Source of the DNA: Trema orientale
Taxonomy: Eukaryota; Streptophyta; Magnoliopsida; Rosales; Cannabaceae
Direction: 5' to 3'
Length of the DNA stretch: 64,000 bases
Assembly (NCBI GenBank): GCA_002914845.1
Contig: JXTC01000193.1
Location: 359,588 to 423,587 of the forward strand
Shown here: positions 1 through 11,337 of the stretch, piece after piece
Layout: every line of letters starts with the position of its first letter
Position numbering within the stretch: position 1 is the first letter of the stretch
Notes under the pieces: model-generated
What the model was told of the DNA's origin: nothing
Databases searched by the model: none
What the model saw: only the letters and a program-made list of their open reading frames with translations
Program-made: the position numbers and the translations under genes

Positions 1-756
1 TTGCTAGTCTGTCGGAGGTGGGTAGGTAAGTCTGTTGATGCAGACTCTCCCGTTGAAGCGGGACTTGCGGATCTTATGATGTGTCTCGTTGAAGCAGGAC
101 AATGTTAGCGTGGGATGCCCCTTTGATGAGGGAAGGAGTTTTCAAAAACCTCACACGACGGTCGCACCTTATTTTTACTCTTGGCCAGAGTTTCCACCCA
201 ATGTTATCACGGCTTATCGACTTACAGGACTAGCAGTGTGCTAAGGGGCCCAACTATGAATAATTTTTAAGGAAAATACATGGGCTTAATTGTTTAAGAA
301 AGAAAAGGGTACAATGGGAACTTTATGGGATTTTAAAGCATAAATAAGTATGCATAGTTTTTACTTACTGAGTTTTAGCTCATGTTAGTCTTGTGATGCA
401 GATGAGGAGGCACATTTTGGTATTGACTAGCTGGTTGCCTGGCTTACCTTTTGTCGCCATGATCATACAGATGTGGACGAGCTTGACCTGTGGGCGACAT
501 TTTTGTTGGTTTCAGATATTTTGGTATAATGTAAATACTACCACTGATGGCAAAATAGACTAGTGAAAATTTCTTTTGATTGTACATTTTGTAAAGACAC
601 TTTTAACAGGAAATGCCATGCAGTTGTTTTGTTTAAAAGTTTTAGAAAGTTCAAATTTGCCCACCTTTTTATAAAACTAAAGATATGGTTTAAGAAAGAA
701 TAACACTCCCTAGATTGGCTGTATATGACAATATGGTTAAGCTAGGGGGCGTTACA
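1..756 (+). repeat. LTR-like fragment cut by window start
   Basis: No open frame is supported. The stretch ends in a purine-rich run followed by GTTACA (745-756), a common 3' end of plant Ty3/gypsy LTRs. It also has an LTR-like region around 370-480 where a lineage-typical 'gagttttagctcatg' motif occurs. No primer binding site follows position 756, so it is either a 3' LTR or a solo LTR. No partner copy is present in the window, so the call rests on style rather than on a matching pair. Confidence 0.35.
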
Positions 757-1899
757 TGATTGAGTTTGTATTTTTTAAGGGAGAAATTTGTCAAGAAATA
801 AATATTTTTTAGTATCTTACACTTTATTTCTACGTGGGAATGTGTCTATAGATATGTTTTCACTATGTAGATTAGTAAATTGTTCAAGTACGAACGAGTA
901 AGGTTTTAAAGATGTTTGTGCCTATATACATTTCTTTTTTGGCAGATTTGGTAAGTAATGACACAACTACAACATAGTGATGCATGGGTTAATAAATGGT
1001 GTATACATTTTTGCCTTGTATCCTATCTGATTGGTACTTAATTATTTTAATATGCCTGATTGATATGATGCCTTGAGTTATATGTCTATAAATAATACTT
1101 CTTTATGTTGTAATTGTGCCATAAGATTTTGATGAATAAGTATACTTGGGAATTTTCTAATCGATGGATGATGATATTGACACATTTTAACTTCACATTA
1201 TGTTTAACTATGTATAGATGCTTATTACTATATCGAGATTTTTGCTGCAAGCATTTGTATGAAATTTATTAGCATGACATATTGCATAGGATGACATTGC
1301 AGTCCATATGGGACTGGGTTTTATAAACCTATTATACTCCAATTTTTCCCTGAAAAAATTTATAATAGAAATAAATATCATATTATGGTAAAAGACCCTT
1401 AAGCCTCGGCCAAGTCAATAGTAAGTTGAATATGATATTTATATTTCTTGTATAAGCAAGTATGGATAAGATATGTTCAATTGATAGGTATTAATTCACA
1501 CTTAAATAATGATTAATTCTCTACATCACTTTGACTGTTTTTATGTTAATTATTTTGTTTTATATTTATTAGGTGTCAAAGAAGGGATGGATTGAAAAGG
1601 AGTTGAACTGGGACGAGTTGGATCCAAATTGGAGTAGTCAGCAAAAAGAACCGTCGGTGCAGAGCTTCAGTACCACGGCGCTGGATCTTGTTCATTGCCG
1701 TACCAGCTGCAAAGGAAGAAAAAGAATATGTTTTGAAGCTGAGGGACCCAAGAATCAGTGCCCGGCACTAGATCCCAAGTGTTGCAGCGCTGCGGAGGCT
1801 GGATTCTGAGTGTAGCAGCTCTGGAGATGTAGAATGTCCATTGACTTTAAGTATTTTGCACTTTTGGGACTCCGAATCCATACAGGAAACCTCCAATAC
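757..1899. other. AT-rich intergenic stretch without a supported gene
   Basis: Mostly AT-rich DNA. A short open frame at 1573-1809 starts right after a TTTATTAG that looks like a splice acceptor. Its 78 residues match no family I recognise, and it lies just upstream of an LTR-like TATA region. I treat it as unsupported. Nothing else is seen. Confidence 0.4.
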
Positions 1900-2895
1900 G
1901 TCTCCTGAGTCAATTTCATTATAAATAGGGGTCTCTAGGTCATATCTGAGGAAGATTAGAGACACCTAAACATGAAAGACCTAGAGAGAGAGAGAGCGGG
2001 AGAGAGAGCTTGGAGGTTGGAGCTGCAACTGTTTTCCATTCTTCTTTCTTTTCCTTTCTTTTTTACTTTTCCAACATCATGTTGTTATTGTGTTATTTCA
2101 TATTGTTGCTAGATTAAGTTTTAGGTAAGGTTAAAAGTGATTCCGAACCCCGAGACATGAATATTTGTTAGTTTTGCAGTTTTATATATCAATTACTATT
2201 TTCAGAATTGTTATTATTCTTCTATATTTGATGACTGTGATTTTTGTTTTGATTTATTTAGATGGCCAACTAAATGATTCATGATAAATTTCTAGGGCTA
2301 TATTAGATTCTAGACATATAATTATCTAAGTTTTCTAATAATGGTAGCATGATCATAGTGAGAATTAGATTCTGTAATTTAATTAATTCCGGGTTAAGAT
2401 ATAAATTTAGATCAAGTAATCCGCATGTGATTATTATCTAGATTCAATATACTCTAGTTATTAATGCATTAGTTAGACTAATTGAGTGAGCTCATCCTAT
2501 ATTACCTAGCTAATAAATTTATAGAAGCTAGATAAAGAGCTGGTTTTACCTAGCAACAATTGATAGAGTGCGGGGTTAGTGGCACGTGTCTACTGCCTAT
2601 GGTTGATAATTCTAAATAGTAATTGAATATAAAATTTTTGTAGATAATTTAATAGGAATATTTAGTAGTGGAGAATGAATCTTTAACCCAGTTTATTTTA
2701 TTACTTTTGTTATTTTATTTATTCGCATTAGTTTTAGTTTTTTTACTTAAGAATCCCCATAAACCTTAGGACTAATAGCTTACTAATTAGAGTAATTCCT
2801 CATAGGATCAACCCTTCTTACCACTGTACTAGGTTTTTAGGATAGTTAGAGGAGGTATAATAAATTTAATTTGACTGCATTAATGACCATTATCA
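1900..2895 (+). repeat. Probable LTR 3' portion (solo or truncated)
   Basis: A TATA-like ATTATAAATAGG sits at about 1919-1930. It is followed by a GA-rich transcribed leader (1980-2012) and a long AT-rich segment ending in ACCATTATCA at 2886-2895. The end matches the style of LTRs that start TGATAA, as the LTR at 63126 does. That LTR also has TATAAATA followed by a GAGAGA leader, so the two may belong to related families. The left boundary is not defined and no target duplication was found. Confidence 0.35.
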
Positions 2896-4236
2896 GCAAT
2901 ATATGATGACATAATGTGTGATTATGTTAAGTAGGCAACAATACCATCAGAGTCCTAGAAATGTTGTACCTACACTAATGTATGGGTATTTATCGTTTAT
3001 GGTGTATGATGAATTATTAAGTTTTATATTAAAAACCCTTATCATATATAGATACATTATATTTAGACTTGTAAGTCGTCTTTGCTTACTAAGCTTAACA
3101 GCTCACTTTTTATCCTATGTTATAGGAAAGAAAATTGCATTCAACAATAACAAAAGTTGAGCCTAAGGGTATTGTCTGTTCATTCCAAGTTTTGGACCTA
3201 TGGGCCCAACTTATGAATGATAAACTTAGTGTTTAAATTAGTCTCATATACTATGTTCATTTAATTTCTGCATTATATTTTATTATCTTAAATAATGATT
3301 TGTATTAATTAGCGTACAAAAGTGACAACTGTAATTTTTAGTTTTAGGTTTTAATTTTACCTACTCTTTCACTAGTATGAGTGTCATCACATCCCTGATC
3401 AGCTAGGATGAGTCCAATACCTGTCGAACTACCTTATACATATGTACCTAGTGTAGGGTATAATGTCTGCAATTAAGGACTCACATTTATAGTGGAAGAG
3501 TCCTAGTCAGTTACAGTAACTGCAATATCCAACTAACAGATAACTACAATCTCAATAATAAATTTTACTCTTAAGTAATGACATAAATCTTATTCTTCAC
3601 TTATTATATAAATACAAATGGAATATTTCTAATTGATATAAGCCAAAATAATACTCAAGAAATATTGTGGAAGGAGAAAAGAATCTTATCTCTAGACATA
3701 GCAATTAGATTTAAGTCAAATAATTTAAAAAAATTTTGCTAGTCTATCCAAGTACAGTATCCCATAAAATGTTAGAACTACACATGCTATCTTGTTAGAC
3801 TAGGGACCCTAAGAAAAATCCTTTTTTTACACTATATTTTTCCTTTGTAGTTTTTCACGTATCTATTCTTCATGGAAGAAGATACATTTATTTTCAAAAG
3901 GAGTTAGCTGATGGATAATTCTTATCCTTTATCTTTTAGATAATGAAAAAAGATAATAACTCCAAATATTAGTGGGGTTTTATAAAATAATAATAGCTAC
4001 TTGTCTCCAACATGCTTTTCAATTTTAATTTCAAATTCAAGATAACAATTATAGAAATTAATATTAAAAATAAAATTAGTTGGAGACATCTAATAATTAA
4101 ATGATAATTATTTGAATCTTGGCTGACTTTTTTTTTTTTTTTTTTTTTTTTTAGAAGAAGCTACTGACAACCATATTTTTGGGAATCTCCTTACTAGATT
4201 CCCAGAGTTAAGTGAGATAAGCATATTAAGGCCATC
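2896..4236. other. AT-rich intergenic DNA
   Basis: No gene, RNA or intact mobile element is recognised. A run of 25 T residues lies at 4128-4152 and could be the reversed tail of a retroposon, but no SINE or LINE body is visible beside it. The stretch directly borders the element 1 target site. Confidence 0.5.
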
Positions 4237-4241
4237 ATGTG

Positions 4242-4838
4242 TGTTATGCGATCTTAAATCCACATCAGTTAACTCTAGGAAAGAAAAGTCAACTGAGTTG
4301 CGTCAGGTCTCACATGTATTTTCTTGATTAAAGTGCGATATCATCCAAATGAGTTAAATGCGACCAAAGTAAAAAAAAAATTAGATCATCTTCAAACGGG
4401 TAATTAACAAAGAAAAGGAAACAAGCTTCTGTGTGGAGATTGAGTAATCTATTTAGTTTAAGATGTTACCCGATTCTATATTGTTACCCGAAACTGTATT
4501 TTCTGATTATGCACTTACCCATTTGTGTAATTAGGAAACATTGAGCCACCCTCACCTATATAAAGGAGGTTCATTCTCATTGTAAAATACGACACAATTT
4601 CTTCAAAAACACTTTACTACATTCTGTAATTCTTTCTCTGCTTTCATCCTAGAGATTTAGAGAAACTCTTGTAATTCTCTAGAAAATAGTGAAGAACAGT
4701 AGACGTAGGCTCATCTTTTTTGGGGCTGAACTACTATAAAATTCGTGTCTCTTTATTTGCTTTACTTTATTAATACTATTTACACAAGCCACATTTCGTA
4801 ATTTCCTAAGTTCTTTGTTGGCAAAACCTCCGTCAACA
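4242..4838 (+). repeat. Element 1 5' LTR
   Basis: 597 bp, identical in length to the 3' copy. A TATA box TATATAAA lies at 4557-4564, followed by the presumed R region. It starts TG and ends CA as expected for an integrated LTR. ATGTG precedes it as target duplication. Confidence 0.95.
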
Positions 4839-4860
4839 ATTGGCTCTAGAAGGAGGGCTA
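4839..4860 (+). promoter_or_regulatory. Element 1 primer binding site
   Basis: Directly after the LTR comes ATTGGCTCTAGAAGGAGGGC. Element 2 has the same site as ATTGGCGCTAGAAGG (minus strand, 29729-29743). TGG next to the LTR is the complement of a tRNA CCA end, so this is the minus-strand primer site. I do not assign the tRNA. Confidence 0.7.
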
Positions 4861-4897
4861 TTCCAGCAAAGTGTTCGTCAATTTCACCTCTTCAACA

Positions 4898-6616
4898 ATG
4901 GCAAATACTAGAAATACTACCAGAAACGCCGGAGTCAGCCAACCCCAAAGCACTACTGCTACACAGGTCGATCCTGCTCAGGGTCAGCCTGCCGTGACCG
5001 CACCAGAAAACATGGTCCAGAGACAGGATCGCATGGATGATGCACTGGTGAACCTTCAGCAAATTACCAATCAGATTAATGATTCTCTACGACGACTTAC
5101 TGAGGGACAGATGGTGATTCCACCACAGCACGAACGTCCCAGAGATCGTCTTGCTCGATGACCTGAAAGAGGAATTCAAATCCTAGAGTCAGGAAACCGC
5201 GATCAACCCAGAACCCAACTGGAGCGTCATGCAGATCACATCTCCAAGGGAAAAGGCAAGGTCATAGACTTGCCACAGGAATCTGGTACTGGGAGTTCAA
5301 GCACTGATCATGATCGTGGACAACCTTCTCGGAGAGCAACCGTCAATTGTGATCGCCTAAGCAATGAGCAAAATCGTCAATCGAGGAGCGTCTTTGAAAG
5401 GATTAGTGGGGAACCGAGGCAGAGTCCTGCAGACCTGAGATAACACCTGGAATAGTGACGTAGTCATGAGCGATCTACATCGCATCATAACGACCGAAGT
5501 CGATCTCATCGCACTATTACAGCGGGATCTTCACAAAGGTCGCAGCAGACCCTGCCTAATCAACCTACCTTACATCGTGATAACGACCAAAGGCCACCCT
5601 TGCCACCAGTAAGAGATAATACTCTTCCTCCGAACATCAATGTTCATAATTTGAGGATCATATTAGATGCACTTGCTGGCTGGGATGATGAGCTCGCTGA
5701 TGGGTATCGTCAATCGTCATTCAACGAGGAAGTTCGAGCTGCTGCCTTACCTATTGGATTCAAACTTCCCACTATAAATACTTTCGATGGGAAAACTAAT
5801 CTACAGGATCATATGGATCACTTCAGCGACCTGATGGAACTCCATCGCGTCGATGATCTCGCACATTGCAGATGTTTTGCCGTAACTCTCACAGGAGCAG
5901 CGAAGAAGTGGTTCCGAGGACTTAAGCCTGGTTCAATCTCATCCTGGCAGCAACTTCAGATTGCGTTCTTGAGGCAATTCCAGGCTGCGAAGAATTTTAC
6001 TGTTTCACTTATCAGTCTATCTGTTATTCAGCAAGGTCCAGAGGAAACGCTGCGATCTTACCTCAACCGCTTTACCTCAGAGTTAGCGAAGGTCAACAAC
6101 CCACCTGAAAGAGGAGTCCTAACTCTAATGATGGCTGAGGTACGACCAGAGACGAAACTTTGGGAAGAGTTACTTGAGCGAGAATGCAGAACTCTTGAAG
6201 ACTTCTATCAAAGAGTTGGTCGGCATCTAAGGGTGGAATCTTCGCGCGAGAATCTTCATAAGACGAAGAAAGAAGGAGAAAAAGACACAACAAAAGATGC
6301 GACCACAACCAACAACAATAATAATAAGAAATCGAATAAAAGAAAGAACGAGCAATCGACTGAGAAGTAGCCCGAATAGAAGAAGTAGGAGATTCTGAGA
6401 GCTCCCATAAGATTCAACAACTATACTGAATTAAACGTACCCATAGATCATATCTATGCGGTCACAAATCAGCAGGAGCGATATCGTCAACCTAAACCAA
6501 TAAAACGTGATAGAGCGAGGCGTGATCCCAACAAGTTCTGCCAGTATCACAATGACGTTGGACATGATACCAACAACTGCTATGCCTTGAAGGATGAGAT
6601 TGAAAGACTAATAAAA
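4898..6616 (+). pseudogene. Element 1 gag, broken
   Basis: Structural protein that would package the element RNA. The start ATG at 4898 gives MANTRNTTRN. The central retrotransposon-gag domain lies at about 5700-6250 (motifs FDGKTNLQDHMDHFSDLMEL and AAKKWFRGLKPGSISSW). A Lys/Asn-rich stretch follows, then a degenerate knuckle, KFCQYHNDVGHDTNNCYALK, near 6533-6592, typical of Tat gags. Stops interrupt the frame at 5159 (TGA), near 5441 (TAA) and at 6368 (TAG), all in one reading frame that continues into protease. The frame is otherwise well kept, so the decay is by point mutation. Confidence 0.9.
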
Positions 6617-6829
6617 GAAGGGCGGCTGTGGCAATACACTAGGCAGAACAATAAAAGGCGAGAAGAAAACCAACAGCGACCTCCAGAAATTCAACGAGAA
6701 GTGCGAACCATTTTTGGAGGACCGCATGTTGGCGGAGATTCGAAGAGGGCACAAGATAGATATGCACGAGAAGCTCGACAGCAGCCATTGACCAATGTCA
6801 TGCACCTAGAGCAGCGACCACAAAAGCTT

Positions 6830-7192
6830 CAATGGGTACCGAAAATGGTCATCACCTTCACGGAGCAGGATGCGAAGGAGGTCCATTACCCGTATAATGA
6901 TGCATTGGTCATAAAGATCAACTGTGGAAGCACGGAATTATAGCAAGTATTGGCCGATAATGGAAGTGCTGTTGACATCCTGTACTATGATGCCTTCAAG
7001 AAGATGGGGTTGAATAATAATGACTTAAAACCCGCTGTCACTCCGCTCTACGGATTTAGTGATTGCCCCTCTGCATTCGATGCCGTAGTGGGAAGGCCGA
7101 CACTAAGGGAACTTCGAGCTGTGGCTTCAATTTATCATCTCGCCATGAAGTTCCCAACACAGCACGGAGTAGGCGAAGTGCGAGACAACTAG
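6830..7192 (+). pseudogene. Element 1 aspartic protease, internally deleted
   Basis: The retropepsin that would cleave the Gag-Pol polyprotein. The active-site region reads ADNGSAVDILYYDAF (from about 6953), preceded by a TAG at 6941-6943 where element 2 has Trp. Compared with element 2 (27311-27718), about 32 codons are missing between LYGFS and DCPSAF, without shifting the frame. This removes the flap and core strands of the fold, so the protease is dead. A further stop follows at 7190-7192. Confidence 0.85.
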
Positions 7193-7360
7193 TATGACGT
7201 ACGGACTTGTTATAATAATTCTTTGAAGCTCGCAGCAAAAGATACAACACCTCGCACAATGATGGTCTAGTTACAAGAAAAAGCATCATGCGAAGCATTA
7301 ATCGAAGATCTCAACCCTCGAGAGATCGATGGAGAAGTCAAAACCGGACCCATTGAGGAC

Positions 7361-8760
7361 TTGGAAGATTTGTCAATTGATGAATCTTTGAAGATGCTAA
7401 AAATCGGGGTGAAGCTTCAGGAACCCGTGCGAGCTACATTGGTCGCTTTTCTAAAGTCGAATTTAGATGTCTTCGCATGGCAGCATTCAGATATGATGGG
7501 GATTGATCCAGATATTATATGCCATCACCTCAATATGGATATAACAAAGAAACTCGTGCGACAAAAAAGAAGGGCGATGGATCCAGAACGCTACGTCGCA
7601 TTGAAGGAAGAAGTGGAGAAGTTGCTCGAAATTGGATTTATCAGGGAATCTTTTTATCCGAACTGGCTTGCAAACCCAGTTTTGGTAAAGAAACCCAACG
7701 GGAAGTGGAGAACATGCATCGACTTCACTGATCTCAACAAGGCATGCCCGAAGGACAGTTTTCCACTTCCAATAATCGGCCAACTCGTAGATGCTACGTC
7801 AGTGCATGAACTCTTAAGCTTTATGGACACATATTCTGGATACAACCAGATCCCCATGTACGAGTTAGATAAGGAGCGCACTTCATTCATCATTGATCAA
7901 GAATTATATTGCTTCAAGAAGATGCCTTTCGGACTTATCAACGCGGGAGCGACTTATCAGCGTCTTGTCAAAATGATGTTTGCAAAATAAATTGGCAAGA
8001 CAATGGAGGTATACGTTAATGACATATTGGTAAAGTCGAAGAAAGCTGAAGATTACATCAAACATCTTGATGAGATATTCAAGATTCTTTGAAAATATCA
8101 GATGAAGCTGTATCCCTAGAAATGTGCATTCGGAGTCAGATCTGGGAAATTTCTGGGGTTCGTGGTCAATCAGCGTGGCATTGAAGCTAACCCTCGAAAG
8201 ATACAAGCACTGATTGACATGCAATCACCTCGCAAACCCAAAGATGTGCAAAGCCTGGCAGGGAGAGTGGCCGCACTAAGTCGTTTTGTATCCAGATCAA
8301 CTGACAAATGCCAACCATTCTTCGAAGTTCTAAAGGGATCGAAGAAGTTTGAGTGGACCAAGAAGTGCAAGCAGGCATTCTAGGATCTGAAGAAACATTT
8401 GGGTTCTCCTCTACTCTTGTCGAAGCCAAAACAGGGGGAAAAGTTATACTTGTACCTCGCTGTTTCAAAATATGCGACAAGTGCTGTGTTAATTCGAGAA
8501 GAAGAGAATATACAGCGACGTGTCTATTACGTAAGTAAAAGACTACTTGATGCCGAAATAAGATATTCGAAGATGGAAAAGTTAGCATTGGCACTTGTCG
8601 TCACATCTAGGAAGCTTCGACTTTATTTTCATGCGCACACCATCGAAGTTTTCACAAACTTTCCATTAAAACAGGTTTTACAAAAGCCTAATGTTTCAGG
8701 ATGACTACTCAAGTGGGCGGTTGAGCTAAGTCAATTCGACATCAATTTTTGACCTCGCAC
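7361..8760 (+). pseudogene. Element 1 reverse transcriptase and RNase H, broken
   Basis: The polymerase that would copy element RNA to DNA. Recognisable RT blocks include KPNGKWRTCIDFTDLNKACP (about 7690-7750), FPLPIIGQL, SGYNQIPM, and MPFGLINAGATYQ (about 7922-7960). The catalytic YxDD box reads YVND (8012-8023), so the first catalytic Asp is lost. Stops occur at 7988-7990, near 8090 and 8117, at 8381-8383 and at 8702-8704. RNase H (8399-8704) has YLYLAVSKYATSAVLIREEE and YYVSKRLLDAE. Gag, protease and RT share one frame. Confidence 0.9.
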
Positions 8761-8848
8761 TGGGATTAAAGATCAAGCACTTACAAATTTTATTGCAGAG
8801 TTCACTTATGACGTCAATCTTCCCACCAAAGTAATCGAAGCACCTACT

Positions 8849-9262
8849 ATGGATCTATCAAGGCTGTGGAAACTTTACATCGATGGGTCGTCAAACGAGA
8901 ACGTAGCTGGTGCAGGCTTGATGCTAATCAGTCCAGAAGGGCATAATATTTATTGTGCACTTCGCTTCGGATTTCCAGCATCGAACAATGAGGCAGAATA
9001 CGAAGTGTTAATAGCTGGACTCAAGCTCACACAAGAGATGAAGGTCGAGATGATTGAAGTTTATAGTGACTCCCAGTTGGTCGTTTGTCAGGTGATCGGC
9101 GATTATCAAGCGAGAGGAGGAAGAATGCTGGCCTATTTACAAGAGGTGCAGCGACTATTATCGACATTTACTGCTTACAATATTCAACTGCTTCCTCACA
9201 TTAAGAACACTCAGGCGGATTCTCTAGCCAAGTCGCTTCGACAAAAGATGGAGAATTGTTGA
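8849..9262 (+). pseudogene. Element 1 archaeal-type RNase H (aRNH), frameshifted end
   Basis: A second RNase H of the kind found in Tat-lineage elements between the ordinary RNase H and integrase. It shows LYIDGSSNENVAGAGLML, the SNNEAEYEVLIAGL helix with catalytic Glu, YSDSQLVV with catalytic Asp, and NTQADSLAK near the C-terminus. The acidic residues are present. A frameshift follows NTQADSLAKSL (about 9230-9260), since integrase lies in another frame. This domain is the main evidence for lineage assignment. Confidence 0.85.
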
Positions 9263-9347
9263 AGGTAGTTCCTATCGAATTCCTTGCAAAGCCAAGCATC
9301 GAAATAGAGCCCCAATAACTATTCCAGTTGACCAGAAACCTTCGTGG

Positions 9348-10580
9348 GTGGATCCTATAATGAAGTATCTACAAGATGGCAATCTTCCCAAGAACAAAGG
9401 TGATGCAAAGCGAATTCGAATGAAGGCAGCTCGCTATATCGTCTATGATGGGAAGTTTTATCGAAGAAGTTTTAGTTCGCCATTATTGTTATGTGTTGAT
9501 GAAGAAAAGGCACATTACATTATAAGGAAAATTCACGAGGGAATATGTGGGAACCATTCTGGGGGGCAGGCACTAGTAAACAAAGCTATCAGACAAGAGT
9601 ATTTTTGGCCTACTGTGAAAAAAGATGCAATAGAATTCACTCGGAAATGCGACAAATGTCAACGATTTGCGGCTATTCCTCAAATGCCTCCTGTTCCTTT
9701 AACTTCGATGACTAGTCCTTGGCCATTTGCAGTTTAGGGAATTGATATTATTGGAATGCTTCTATTGGCGCGAGGCCGATTGAAGTATGCACTGGTCGCA
9801 GTAGATTATTTCACCAAGTGGACAGAAGCTGAAGCTTTAAGTACTATTTCAGCAAAGAAGATGATAGATTTTGTTTATAAGTCCATAATTTGTCGTTATA
9901 GTATACCACATACTATAATTTTTGATAATAGGAAACAATTCGACTGCGATGAGTTCTGTAACTTTTGTAATAACTTGGGCATCAAAAAACGTTTCTTTGC
10001 CATCGTCCATCCACAGGCCAATGGTCAGGTCGAAGCTATAAATAAGATACTTAAACAAAACCTAAAGACAAAACTAGAAGAATACAAAGGAGCTTGTCCA
10101 GATGTACTTCCCGAAGTATTATGGGCTTATCGTACCACTCAACGAACCACTACTGGAGAAAGTCTATTCTCTTTAGCTTATAGATACAAAGCAATGGTGC
10201 CAGTAGAAATTGGTGCGAGCTCTCTAAGAAGATCTACTTATGAGCAAGATCAGAACAACACACTGATGAGGATTGAGCTCGATCTTTTAGAAGAAAGGCG
10301 CGAGCAGTCTCAATTATGGATCGCATCATATCAACAGCGCACTGCTCGATATTATAATTCTAAAGTTAAAAATAGGGAATTTGAAGTTGGTGATTTGGTT
10401 CTTCAACAAGTCCTACCTAACACTAAAGAGCGTGGTGCTAGTGTATTCGGGCCTTCTTGGGAAGGACCATATATTATTGATGCCATCATTTGACCTGGGA
10501 CATATAAGCTAGCTCGCACTGGAGGACAAAAAATCGAGCACGCATGGAATGCAGAACAACTTCGTCGCTATTATCAATAA
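9348..10580 (+). pseudogene. Element 1 integrase, broken
   Basis: Would insert the cDNA into the host chromosome. The zinc-binding HHCC region starts at HEGICGNH (9534-9557) and ends in KCDKCQ (about 9645). The core has VDYFTKWTEAEAL (first Asp), a second Asp in IIFDNRKQFD, and the NGQVEAINKIL helix with Glu (about 10020-10050). A TAG at 9735-9737 replaces a Trp and a TGA at 10491-10493 replaces an Arg. The frame then continues to the natural stop TAA at 10578-10580. No chromodomain follows, as expected for a non-chromovirus. Confidence 0.9.
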
Positions 10581-11337
10581 ATCTTCATGTATATCTTCAT
10601 ATCTTCAAAAAAGGCCTAGGTGGCATCTTATTATTCATCACCATCAATAAAGATATCACTTCTTCAACCATTATTTGGTTTTATCATCGAATTATATTTG
10701 GTTCGTCTTTTATAGTTTTATAGCAGTCTTCGAACACCATAAAATTCGGGAGGGCAGTGGGATCAGAATGTTATCTCCTACTTGCTTCCTAAGGGACTAT
10801 GCAAACGTTCATTTTGAGGGGTTGGAAGTTTAGATAGCCAAATATTAAAATTTCTTAAAATCTTAGGATTTTCTCCTCGCTTCATGTCATGACATGTCGT
10901 ATTACGTAATTTTCCTCCTCGAACAACAAAGTAACTAAGCAAAACGTTCATTGTTCGATGTTATATATTGCTATAAACCTTATTTTGCCATGGAATTTTT
11001 AAAAAATAAATATTGAGTTCGCATCACTCACACTTGTTGTTTTTCTTAGGCGACCTAACCTATCCTAATACTTAAAACCAGTTTTAAGTTAGTTGGATTC
11101 GAATCGCAATAACGTACCGATCAGTCACTTAGTGATTGACTACTTGGTTAAATTATATATCTTTATATTATTATGCGATATAAGCTTTGTTTTTCATTTT
11201 ACAGGATAAAAGTTCGATAGAAGAAATTTCAAATATAAATTAAGCTCATAATCGAGCAATATATATTACAAAAATTTACGAAACAAGCCCGCATTTGTCT
11301 TTAATATTACAAAATTATGGAACAAAATATATAAAGC
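10581..11337. other. Element 1 spacer between integrase and antisense gene
   Basis: No coding sequence is seen. The corresponding region of element 2 is 22919-23632 in reverse, and blocks such as TAAGTTAGTTGGATTCGAATCG (split across 11088-11108) are recognisably shared. It holds the convergent 3' ends of the pol genes (plus strand) and the antisense gene (minus strand). Confidence 0.6.

Noticed and set aside
1573..1809. Small protein-coding gene of 78 residues
   Set aside because: It begins with GTG rather than ATG, has no recognised family, and lies before an LTR-like TATA region. No codon or homology evidence.
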